43,505 nt of DNA from Verrucomicrobiota bacterium (GTDB lineage Bacteria; Verrucomicrobiota; Verrucomicrobiia; Verrucomicrobiales; DEV007), in contig JAJRVS010000045.1 in assembly GCA_024277195.1 (NCBI GenBank), positions 1 to 43,505 on the forward strand, read 5' to 3'. Positions 35,987-43,505 of this stretch are shown piece after piece. How positions within the stretch are numbered: position 1 is the stretch's first letter; each line of letters opens with the position of its first letter. The position numbers and the translations under genes are program-made. The notes below the pieces were generated by a model. It saw only the letters and a list, made by a program, of their open reading frames with translations, did not search any database and was not told where the DNA came from.

Positions 35987-37705
35987 ATGTTACTTCCCCG
36001 ATTCTCGCTTAGCTATTTGTTTTATGCCAGCCTGATTTTCTCAGCTACCACCCAAGCTCAAACCCAGGACAAACGCCCCAACATCATCCTGATTCTGGCT
36101 GATGACCTAGGTTACTCAGACCTCGGTTGTTACGGTGGAGAAATCCACACCCCCAATATCGACCGTCTCGCAGCAGGCGGCCTACGCTTGACCCAGCTTT
36201 ACAACACCGCACGCTGCTGCCCAACCCGAGCCTCTCTGCTAACAGGATTGTATCCACACCAAGCTGGCCTTGGCTTCATGACCGCGGATAACGGCAAACC
36301 TGGCTATCGCGGTTTTTTGACTGATCGCAGCGTCACGCTTCCCAGCTTATTGAAACAAGCCGGTTACCAGACCTACATGTCAGGCAAGTGGCATTTGCGA
36401 GGCGCTGGTGATCCCGACTGCACTCCGATCAATCGAGGCTTTGACGAATTTTACGGACACTACAAAGCTTTTGCCAGCTTCTGGCGCCCCGATCTTTACA
36501 TCCGCTTGCCCCAAGACCGACCCCAGCTCAATTACACTGCTGACAATTTTTACGCCACCGATGCTATCACTGATTATGCCTTAAAATTCATCGATCAATC
36601 CCGTGAAAGCAAAAAACCCTACTTCCTCTACCTGGCATACAACGCCCCTCACTTTCCTCTGCACGCACCCAAAAAGGTCATCGACAAATACATCGACATT
36701 TACAAAAAAGGCTGGGACGAGCTTCGCAAAGAACGCTATCAACGCATGTTAAAATTAGAAATTCTCAAACCCAGCTTTCAGCTTTCTCCAAGAGGCCACG
36801 TGCCAAAAGTCCCCAACCGGAATCGCAACTCCCCCTATTACGACCAACAGATCCCCGCATGGAAGGATCTCGATAAAAAGAGGCAACATGATCTGGCCCG
36901 CCGCATGGCGACCTACGCCGCCATGGTGGAAATCCTCGATGACAATGTCGGCCGAGTAATGGCCAACTTGAAGCAACATGGAGAACTGGAAAATACCCTG
37001 CTGGTATTTCTATCCGACAACGGCGCCTGCTCGGAATGGGATCCCTACGGTTTTGATAACAACCCCTACCCCACCAACCGCTTATATAGTGGGGCCGACC
37101 TGAACACAATGGGCCAAGCCGGCACTTTCCACAGTTATGGCACCGGTTGGGCCAATACCAGCAACACCCCTTTTCGTTTATACAAACACTACAATCACGA
37201 AGGAGGGATCTCCGCCCCCATGATCATCCACTGGCCTACCACCATGAAACGCCAGGGACAACTGGATCGACAACCTGCCCATGTGATCGATCTTAGTGCC
37301 ACCCTGCTCGAAGTAGGGCAGGCAAAGTATCCCAAAACATGGCAAGGCAAAAGCATCATCCCGCTGGCAGGCACCAGCCTGATGCCACTTATCAAAGGAG
37401 AAACCCTGAAAAAGCGTCCGATCTATTTTGAACACGAAGGCAATCGCGCCCTGCGCTTGGGGAAATGGAAAATCGTATGGACCAACTTCACCAAAAAGTG
37501 GGAATTATACGACATCGAAAACGATCGCTCCGAAATGAACAATCTGGCCGCAAAGTATCCCGACAAAGTAAAGCAAATGGACCAAGTCTGGAACGACTGG
37601 GCAGAACGATCCTTCGTCGAAAAAGAAAAAGTAGCCCAACCCGCAAAAGGGATGCCTAAGATTTATTACTTGGAAGACGCTTCCAGTAATCTGCAGCCGA
37701 AGTGA
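35987..37705 (+). CDS. Secreted arylsulfatase (FGly-dependent)
   Basis: 572 aa from ATG 35987, chosen for the signal peptide SLSYLFYASLIFSATTQAQ. RPNIILILADDLGY gives the metal-binding Asp pair (Asp39, Asp40), and CCPTRASLLTG (Cys77) is the C-x-P-T-R motif that must be converted to formylglycine. Substrate not determinable: sulfated polysaccharide is likely in this phylum. No formylglycine-generating enzyme is in the window. It follows the DUF255 gene and is convergent with recQ, with 34 bp between the stops. Confidence 0.93.
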   Translation: MLLPRFSLSYLFYASLIFSATTQAQTQDKRPNIILILADDLGYSDLGCYGGEIHTPNIDRLAAGGLRLTQLYNTARCCPTRASLLTGLYPHQAGLGFMTADNGKPGYRGFLTDRSVTLPSLLKQAGYQTYMSGKWHLRGAGDPDCTPINRGFDEFYGHYKAFASFWRPDLYIRLPQDRPQLNYTADNFYATDAITDYALKFIDQSRESKKPYFLYLAYNAPHFPLHAPKKVIDKYIDIYKKGWDELRKERYQRMLKLEILKPSFQLSPRGHVPKVPNRNRNSPYYDQQIPAWKDLDKKRQHDLARRMATYAAMVEILDDNVGRVMANLKQHGELENTLLVFLSDNGACSEWDPYGFDNNPYPTNRLYSGADLNTMGQAGTFHSYGTGWANTSNTPFRLYKHYNHEGGISAPMIIHWPTTMKRQGQLDRQPAHVIDLSATLLEVGQAKYPKTWQGKSIIPLAGTSLMPLIKGETLKKRPIYFEHEGNRALRLGKWKIVWTNFTKKWELYDIENDRSEMNNLAAKYPDKVKQMDQVWNDWAERSFVEKEKVAQPAKGMPKIYYLEDASSNLQPK

Positions 37706-37738
37706 AACCCCTGGAAAATTTGCGCTAACGGCTAAACA

Positions 37739-39955
37739 TCAACTGCCCCAATTTCTAATCACCTCTAGAAAATCCTCTAGATACCTCTCAGCCTTCACCT
37801 CACCCACTCCGCGAATATTCAAACCTTGCTCGACGGTTTTGGGGCGCAGGCGGGTGAAAAACTCCAGGGTCTGATTCGAAAGAACCACGTAGGGAGGAAC
37901 ATTGCCTGCTGCCACAGCCAACTCAGCACGTTTTTTCTGCAATTTCTGGTACAATTTTTCATCAAAGTTCAACTCGCCCAAATGCACCCCACTGGCAGTG
38001 CCCGCCTCCTCCTTCACTCTAGCAGCCCCACCTGATCTCGCCGAAGCTCCCCCTGCCCCGGATGCTGGGTCAGTTGGCCAATTCAACCGTAAATCCTCCT
38101 GCCTGTCTTTGCCGCGCATAAACGCATCGCCCCGCCGGGTCAGGGTAGTCAGCGGATACTGATCACGTCTCTCCGTTTTGACAAAACCCACTCGCTCCAA
38201 CTCTTTTAACAGCGCATTGACATAAGCCGTGCCCTGTTTTTTTAAAATACCGTAAGTGGTCAGCTGATCGAGGCGCGCACTGATCACTCCCTGCGAGCGA
38301 CTGCCGGTCAACATCGCCACAATCTTGCCCTTGCCAAAACGCCCCTCCCAGTCACCTCCCTTCCCTCCTCGAGACATTCGCGCCACACCGCTCAATAATT
38401 TGCGTGCATTCAAAAGTTCACCTTCATCCCCCGCCCACTGATCTCCCACACTTTCATCCGCAAAACCTCCGCACTGATCACAAGTGCCACAAGGCTGCGA
38501 CTCTTTCTCCCCAAAGTATTTCAAAATCCACTGCTGGCGGCATTCACTGGCATAGGAAAAACTCACCATACCATCGAGCTTGGCACGATCCCGCCGCTCT
38601 TTTTCGATCAAAGCCTCGCGGTCAATATCGAGATCATCCGCCGCCACCTCCGGACGCAACAAACGAGTCCCTTTGGCCCGACTGCCCGACACATCATAAC
38701 GCTGGATATAACCCGCTCTGACCAATGTTGACAAAGCCGATCCCACCCCCATGTCATTTTTAGCTCCCAGAGCCTGGGACATCTCCTTGATCGTCATGAC
38801 CAATTCCCCCTGTTCACCGGCAAAACGCTGCAGCAGCAAATACAAGTCATGGATCAAAGTGTAACCAGGATTATTTCCTTCGATGAAAAACTCCTGCGTG
38901 CGTGTATCCGCATAATTGAACAAAAGCTCACACACCGCGCGTTCACCGTCACGCCCAGCACGCCCCGCCTCCTGATAATAGGCCTCAATGCTACCTGGCA
39001 GTTCATAGTGAACCACAAAACGCACATCCGAGCGATCAATGCCCATACCAAAAGCATTGGTCGCCACCACCACATCACAGCCCCCACTTATAAATTCATT
39101 CTGCGCGTGCTCGCGTGCCTTGTCCTCCATGCCTCCATGATAAGCGATCACTTTGACCCCCAGCGACTCCAGTGACGCGCAAACCTCCTCGACCTTCTTA
39201 CGGGTCGCACAATACACGATGCCCGTGCCCTGTTCATTCACCACCGATTGCAGTCGTGCGTATTTCTCCTTATTGCCCGAACACTGACTCACCCGCAGGC
39301 TCAAATTCGGACGCTCAAAACCGCTGATCGAAACCGCCGGATCCTTCAACTTGAGGTGCTCCAGGATATCCTTGCGCACCTCCGGAGTAGCGGTCGCCGT
39401 AAAAGCCGCCGTTTGCGGATGCCCTAGTTTTTCCAGTGCATATTTCAGGCGCAAATAATCCGGCCGGAAATCATGTCCCCAGGCCGACAGACAATGCGCC
39501 TCATCCACCGCAAACAGCGCAATGTGCACCTGTTGCAAAGCACTGACAAAATTATCGCTGCGGAACCTCTCCGGTGCCACATACACCAACTTATACTCCC
39601 CCTCCCTCATCCTCCGGATGCGGTCACGCTGCTCGGCAGGCGATAAAGTGCTGTTGATCATCGTCACCGCCACCCCCTTTTTCATCAACCCATCCACTTG
39701 GTCCTTCATCAGTGCGATCAGAGGACTCACCACAATGGTGAGGCCATCCATCACCAGAGCAGGCAATTGATAACACAAAGACTTGCCCCCGCCTGTCGGC
39801 ATCACCACCAGTGAATCCCGCCCGCTGAGAATCGCCGAGACCACCTGCTCCTGCCCATCGAGGAACTCGCGAAAGCCAAAATGCTTCTCCAAAGCTTCAC
39901 AAGGATCGTGCGTCACCGTGTTTAAAGCGGTGCCAGACTGTTGTTCATTCGCCAC
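37739..39955 (-). CDS. recQ: ATP-dependent DNA helicase RecQ
   Basis: 738 aa. Walker A MPTGGGKS (residues 52-59), DEAH (151-154), YCATRKKVEEV (motif IV region) and GRAGRDGE (motif VI) are present. The zinc-binding cysteines of the RecQ-Ct domain appear in CRQQWILKYFGE and CGTCDQCGGF. A winged-helix segment and a C-terminal HRDC domain (about 655-738, LPPKTVEQGLNIRGVGEVKAERYLEDFLEVI type) complete the RecQ order. Role: unwinding of recombination and repair intermediates. Confidence 0.96.
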   Translation of the reverse strand: MANEQQSGTALNTVTHDPCEALEKHFGFREFLDGQEQVVSAILSGRDSLVVMPTGGGKSLCYQLPALVMDGLTIVVSPLIALMKDQVDGLMKKGVAVTMINSTLSPAEQRDRIRRMREGEYKLVYVAPERFRSDNFVSALQQVHIALFAVDEAHCLSAWGHDFRPDYLRLKYALEKLGHPQTAAFTATATPEVRKDILEHLKLKDPAVSISGFERPNLSLRVSQCSGNKEKYARLQSVVNEQGTGIVYCATRKKVEEVCASLESLGVKVIAYHGGMEDKAREHAQNEFISGGCDVVVATNAFGMGIDRSDVRFVVHYELPGSIEAYYQEAGRAGRDGERAVCELLFNYADTRTQEFFIEGNNPGYTLIHDLYLLLQRFAGEQGELVMTIKEMSQALGAKNDMGVGSALSTLVRAGYIQRYDVSGSRAKGTRLLRPEVAADDLDIDREALIEKERRDRAKLDGMVSFSYASECRQQWILKYFGEKESQPCGTCDQCGGFADESVGDQWAGDEGELLNARKLLSGVARMSRGGKGGDWEGRFGKGKIVAMLTGSRSQGVISARLDQLTTYGILKKQGTAYVNALLKELERVGFVKTERRDQYPLTTLTRRGDAFMRGKDRQEDLRLNWPTDPASGAGGASARSGGAARVKEEAGTASGVHLGELNFDEKLYQKLQKKRAELAVAAGNVPPYVVLSNQTLEFFTRLRPKTVEQGLNIRGVGEVKAERYLEDFLEVIRNWGS

Positions 39956-40016
39956 AACTCATCCTGCCCGAAAAAAATGTCCACCGCAAGCCACAAGACA
40001 CTTTGCTCGCAGCATA

Positions 40017-40199
40017 TCACCTCCTCTTCTTCGGAGCCGGCCCCGCATCACTGATCGCGGCATAGGCCTCCGATGCCTCGGTCAATACTTTCAGCCATTG
40101 CTGCCGTTTCTGGGTAGGAGTGTTTTTTTCTTTGACGACTTTTGCCGCCTGAACCACCACATTGCCCAATTCCGCCAATACCATCGTTTTTGAAGCCAT
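40017..40199 (-). CDS. Small basic protein of unknown function
   Basis: 60 aa, MASKTMVLAELGNVVVQAAKVVKEK then a helical middle and a basic tail PAPKKRR. The lysine-rich sequence suggests a nucleic-acid or ribosome contact but no family is recognised. It is in the same direction as recQ, 61 bp upstream of the recQ start. Coding status is plausible but not certain. Confidence 0.45.
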   Translation of the reverse strand: MASKTMVLAELGNVVVQAAKVVKEKNTPTQKRQQWLKVLTEASEAYAAISDAGPAPKKRR

Positions 40200-40276
40200 A
40201 TTACCGGCTTATCATTTCAGCAAACCCAAGTCAAGGAAATCAACGCCCCAGGCTCAAAACCCTGTGCTGCGAACAC

Positions 40277-41017
40277 TCACTTCCTCGACATGCCCGGTGG
40301 CAAATACCTTTTGGTAACCGGATCAATCGTCCCCACCCCATTGGAACTCGGCATGGCTTTCACCTCACCTGGCGGAGGCAACAAAGACTCATGCTTCAAA
40401 ATAAGCTTCTCAATTTTTTTGTAAGGGAGCTGTCCCACAAAACGATCCACCTGCTTGCCCCCATAGAGTATCCTGACGTCGGGAATCGAACTGACCCCCG
40501 CTTGTTGAGCCAACTCCCCGTCTGAATCCACGTTCACTTTCAGCACAACCACCTTGTCTCCATGCTCTCTCACCAATTTTTCCAAATCCGGAGCCAGACG
40601 TTTGCAAGGGCCACACCAATCCGCGTAATAATCCACCAATACCAACACATCCTTTCGCTGCGAAGCCTTGGCAAACGACGCTTGATTCACATGCATCGGT
40701 GCAGACGAGGCGATCCGGCGCTTGCTTTTTCCTGCCGCAGCACTTGGTGACTGTTTTTTCTTCTCTGCTGCCCGCTCCCGTGCCTTCTCCACGCCCTGAC
40801 TGAAGCCCTGATCAAAATCTTGTTTCAATTCCGCCATCGTAGGCAAGCCCAGTTTCTCTCGATTCAGATACACCACCCCACCAACAGCCCCCAACAACAA
40901 TAGGCCGACAACCGCCAGCACCAGCATGACCATTACTCCCTTCATGCACCCTCCCATGCAACTCTTCCCACCTGCTTTAGACGATTTAACCTCAATTTTT
41001 GAATACGAATCAGACAT
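40277..41017 (-). CDS. Membrane-anchored thioredoxin-domain protein
   Basis: 246 aa. A single transmembrane helix (VMVMLVLAVVGLLLLGAVGGVVYL, about 28-51) anchors it; residues 60-100 are a charged linker. The thioredoxin domain contains DYYADWCGPCKRLAPDLEKLV with the active-site CGPC at 135-138 and the cis-Pro region SSIPDVRILYGG. It likely handles thiol-disulfide exchange outside the cytoplasm. Two early cysteines (Cys20 and Cys24) lie on the cytoplasmic side. It is divergent from the SHD1-peptidase gene. Confidence 0.9.
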   Translation of the reverse strand: MSDSYSKIEVKSSKAGGKSCMGGCMKGVMVMLVLAVVGLLLLGAVGGVVYLNREKLGLPTMAELKQDFDQGFSQGVEKARERAAEKKKQSPSAAAGKSKRRIASSAPMHVNQASFAKASQRKDVLVLVDYYADWCGPCKRLAPDLEKLVREHGDKVVVLKVNVDSDGELAQQAGVSSIPDVRILYGGKQVDRFVGQLPYKKIEKLILKHESLLPPPGEVKAMPSSNGVGTIDPVTKRYLPPGMSRK

Positions 41018-41151
41018 ATCCTCAATTTATCCTATCCCCATATGAACGCAATCCATTACTCTATTGCCCAACACGGCCGCGAGATCGAGCCTATTCAATT
41101 GCTCAAGAAACGCTTTGCCGCTATCCTTACCCAACTACCACAAACCGCACC

Positions 41152-42411
41152 ATGCATCCTCTCACATTCAAACATTCCCCCCCTGTTTTAATCTCTTGGC
41201 GATTGTTTATGATCACCCTTGCCACTATTTCCACCATTGCCATTTGCCAGCCTTCTGCTCAAACGGCAGAAAAATCCCGCACCTGGACTAGCAACGAAGG
41301 CAAGGAAATCAAGGGCAGCATCGTCTCTTTCGAAAACGATGAGCTCACTTTAAAAACCAGTCGGGGCAACTTCAAGTTTCCCCTTTCGCGGCTGAGCAAA
41401 GAAGATCAAAAATATGTCAATGAGTGGAAATCCAAAACTACTCCATCTTCACCCAACGGCAAAAGTGCAAATAGCGGCAAAGGTTCGATTGGAAATTTTG
41501 ACGATCTTAAATTGGGCGAATGGCCCAAATCTGTCTCCGCCGAATTCGAGCTCGATCAAATCCAGGTCGTCAAAGAAGATAAATCCGGAGAATACATCTA
41601 CCGCAGCCCGCACTTTGAATTTCAAAGCAACGTGCGCTTGTCAAAAAGCGTGGTGCGGGAGTTTTCACGAATTTTTGAAGCCACCTACGAATTGACAAAT
41701 GCCCTCCCTGTTGGACTCAATGCCCAACCTTCAAGCGAGGGGTATTATCTAACCCGGCTCTACGAACTGAAAGAACAATATTTTTCCAATGGTGGTATGC
41801 CAGGAAGCCTAGGAATGTTTGTTTTCAGAGGCGATAAAGGCATGATCCACATACCTCTAGGCAATCTGGGAGTAAAAAATACCGGCACGCGTTTTATCGT
41901 CGATACCAGTAAGCGCAGCAATACCCTCACCCACGAGATCACCCATCAGGTGATGATGCGCTGGTTGCCTCTCATGCCGATCTGGATGGCCGAAGGATTT
42001 GCTGAAGTCACCTCCTCCCAAATCTACAGCAAAGGACGCTTCCGGCTCACCGATACAGGGCGCGCGGTCAAAGATGCGATCACTCGCTACCGCGCCTCAC
42101 AGCGTGACTTTTCCATGCTGAACATCAAAAGCTTGATGACCATGTCTGACCAGAGCTGGAACTCGACCGCATCCCCGCGTGAAGCCGGACGGAACTACTC
42201 TTCAGCCAACTTGTTGCTCTACTATTTCCTCAGGATCGATGGTGATGGCAAGGGCGAACGCCTAGTGGATTATCTCAAGGCGGTGGTAGCAGGAACGGAC
42301 AAACAAGAAGCCTCCGTCGAGATCCTTTTAGCCGGACGCAGCTACGAACAATTGCAGCAAGAAGTCGCCGAAGGCTGGCGCAGCGAAGGGCTCAAGCTCA
42401 CCTTTCAATAA
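41152..42411 (+). CDS. Secreted SHD1-domain gluzincin-type protein, copy 1
   Basis: 419 aa from ATG 41152. Signal region up to about residue 38. RTWTSNEGKEIKGSIVSFEND (residues 43-63) begins a small SHD1-type barrel that ends near 95 (FPLSRLSKEDQKYVNEW). A linker leads to a C-terminal zinc-peptidase-like domain with HEITHQ (residues 261-266) and WMAEGFAEV (Glu281), the spacing of gluzincin HExxH...E ligands; it resembles DUF1570 proteins of planctomycetes. A second, paralogous gene follows 17 bp downstream. The actual substrate is unknown. Confidence 0.8.
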   Translation: MHPLTFKHSPPVLISWRLFMITLATISTIAICQPSAQTAEKSRTWTSNEGKEIKGSIVSFENDELTLKTSRGNFKFPLSRLSKEDQKYVNEWKSKTTPSSPNGKSANSGKGSIGNFDDLKLGEWPKSVSAEFELDQIQVVKEDKSGEYIYRSPHFEFQSNVRLSKSVVREFSRIFEATYELTNALPVGLNAQPSSEGYYLTRLYELKEQYFSNGGMPGSLGMFVFRGDKGMIHIPLGNLGVKNTGTRFIVDTSKRSNTLTHEITHQVMMRWLPLMPIWMAEGFAEVTSSQIYSKGRFRLTDTGRAVKDAITRYRASQRDFSMLNIKSLMTMSDQSWNSTASPREAGRNYSSANLLLYYFLRIDGDGKGERLVDYLKAVVAGTDKQEASVEILLAGRSYEQLQQEVAEGWRSEGLKLTFQ

Positions 42412-42428
42412 TCACTCGTTTATCTCCT

Positions 42429-43505
42429 ATGAAACCAGCACCAGCTCCCAATCCGGTCAAGGTCCACTCCCCCGCGGTGTCCTTGTGCCTCTTGATCTCT
42501 TTGTTCACTTTCTTTTTTACATGTTCCTTATCCGCTCAAGAAGATCGCTACTGGACCACCAAAGACGGCATCAAACACCGCGGCAGTCTCATGTTCATGT
42601 CCACAAAAAACGTGACGATCAAAGGCCCTGCCGGAATGATCTCACTGCCACTCAGCAAACTCAGCGACGAAGATTTGCTTTTCATCAAGCGCAGCAAATC
42701 CAATAGCAAAAAACTGCAAAATCCCGGAATCCCGATGAGCAAATTGCCGCCAGGCTTCAGCCGCGGCAAAGTCCCCCCATCCTCTAAGCCCGTCATGCCC
42801 ACCTCGCTCAAGCCACCCAGCAGCCCTCTACGCCCCTCCTCCTCACCAGCAAGCTCGTCAAAATGGCCAACAAAAGTCAAAACCACCTTCTCCCCCGCCG
42901 ATATCCAAACTGTCAGCGAAAACAAAAAAGAGGGTTACATCTACCGCAGCCCGCACTTCGAATTCCGCAGTCCCTTCCGACTGCCGCATCGGGCAGTACG
43001 CGAGTTTTCGCTGATATTTGAATCCACCTACGACCTTGCCAATGCCATGCCCATCGGCTTGCAAGCCAAACCCGGCGGCAACGGTTATTACATCACCGAA
43101 CTCTATTCCACCAATGAGGACTATTTCAACGCAGGCGGCCCCAGTGGCAGTGCCGGTGCCTTTTTTCCCCTTTTAGGGAAAATCCTGGTCCCCTTACCCA
43201 GCCTAGGAGTCGTACGCTCACAAAATAATGTCAAAGTGATTCGCGGCGCGGCAGGCAATACCCTCATCCACGAGGTCACCCACCAGGTGATGATGCGCTG
43301 GTTGCCGCTCATCCCTATTTGGATGGGAGAAGGTTTTGCCGAAGTCACTTCGGCCATGCCTTACGAGGCCGGTCTGTTCCGTCTTTCACGCATGTCCAAG
43401 TCCGTGCGCGAAAGCACCGGCAGTGGCCCCGGTGCGGGCCGTTCATTTAAAATGGTGCCCGTGCTGCAATTGATGAGTATGTCCCCACAGTCGTGGAGCG
43501 CCGCC
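42429..43505 (+). CDS. Secreted SHD1-domain gluzincin-type protein, copy 2, partial
   Basis: Starts at ATG 42429 and runs to the window edge without a stop, 359 codons visible. Signal peptide (CLLISLFTFFFTCSLSA), then YWTTKDGIKHRGSLMFMSTKN, SHD1-like as in copy 1, a Pro/Ser-rich linker, and the same peptidase-type region: YIYRSPHFEFRS is shared with copy 1, HEVTHQ at 281-286 and WMGEGFAEV. The linker is longer than in copy 1. It is a tandem paralog and the 3' end lies outside the window. Confidence 0.8.
   Translation, partial: MKPAPAPNPVKVHSPAVSLCLLISLFTFFFTCSLSAQEDRYWTTKDGIKHRGSLMFMSTKNVTIKGPAGMISLPLSKLSDEDLLFIKRSKSNSKKLQNPGIPMSKLPPGFSRGKVPPSSKPVMPTSLKPPSSPLRPSSSPASSSKWPTKVKTTFSPADIQTVSENKKEGYIYRSPHFEFRSPFRLPHRAVREFSLIFESTYDLANAMPIGLQAKPGGNGYYITELYSTNEDYFNAGGPSGSAGAFFPLLGKILVPLPSLGVVRSQNNVKVIRGAAGNTLIHEVTHQVMMRWLPLIPIWMGEGFAEVTSAMPYEAGLFRLSRMSKSVRESTGSGPGAGRSFKMVPVLQLMSMSPQSWSAA

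Noticed and set aside
1-43505. tRNA, rRNA or CRISPR array
   Set aside because: I saw no cloverleaf signatures, no rRNA-like blocks and no regularly spaced repeats.

Overview
The window looks like a chromosome segment from a free-living member of the PVC superphylum, most likely Verrucomicrobiota (Verrucomicrobiales-like). This rests on content, not on a marker gene: a secreted arylsulfatase, a PQQ-type propeller protein, a ceramidase-LamG protein, SHD1-domain proteins, a secretin with a GspC-like partner, a RAYT transposase, and dispersed palindromic repeats of a kind I associate with Verrucomicrobia and Planctomycetes. I see no rRNA, tRNA or CRISPR array.

Layout. 1-1350: a lipoprotein MsrA, divergent from a small ribbon-helix-helix-like gene with a candidate operator and an unknown small gene. 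1440-2880: an A+T-rich patch, bounded by a palindromic repeat, with a nuclease-like ORF and a zinc-ribbon ORF. 2913-8443: an Omp85-type barrel, an alpha/beta hydrolase, an HtrA/DegP protease, a MoeB-rhodanese fusion and a Trm112-like protein. 8660-11435: 2-oxoacid:ferredoxin oxidoreductase (korA fused gamma/alpha, korB). 11436-12488: a terminator, a small membrane protein gene and a 301-bp MITE-like element with terminal inverted repeats and a probable target duplication. 12489-16478: an RlmI-like methyltransferase, an ABC exporter permease broken by one in-frame TGA, and two tail-anchored proteins. 16541-20416: a small unknown gene, a PQQ propeller protein and a divergent ceramidase-LamG protein. 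20479-20758: a second, inverted MITE copy. 20822-22457: a secreted unknown, a 50-aa membrane ORF and PPK2. 22521-25998: GspD secretin and its GspC-like partner. 26173-30344: a sugar-catabolism locus with a propeller protein, a TIM-barrel isomerase, a MocA-type oxidoreductase and a zinc alcohol dehydrogenase. 30410-32013: a collapsed Tsx-like porin pseudogene beside a RAYT transposase that carries an in-frame repeat insertion. 32074-37705: a secreted esterase, a secreted thioredoxin-like DUF255 protein and an arylsulfatase. 37739-43505: RecQ, a small unknown, an anchored thioredoxin, and two tandem SHD1-gluzincin proteins, the second cut by the window end.

How the genes fit together. Much of the content points to a cell that digests polysaccharides and lipids outside the cytoplasm (sulfatase, ceramidase-like, esterase, T2SS parts, sugar dehydrogenases) and maintains its envelope (HtrA, Omp85 barrel, MsrA, thioredoxin). 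KorAB supplies ferredoxin-linked 2-oxoacid metabolism and PPK2 polyphosphate-nucleotide exchange. The most unusual items are the paired MITE-like elements, the tandem SHD1-peptidases, the single-stop exporter, the deletion-collapsed porin, and the repeat-bounded nuclease/zinc-ribbon patch.
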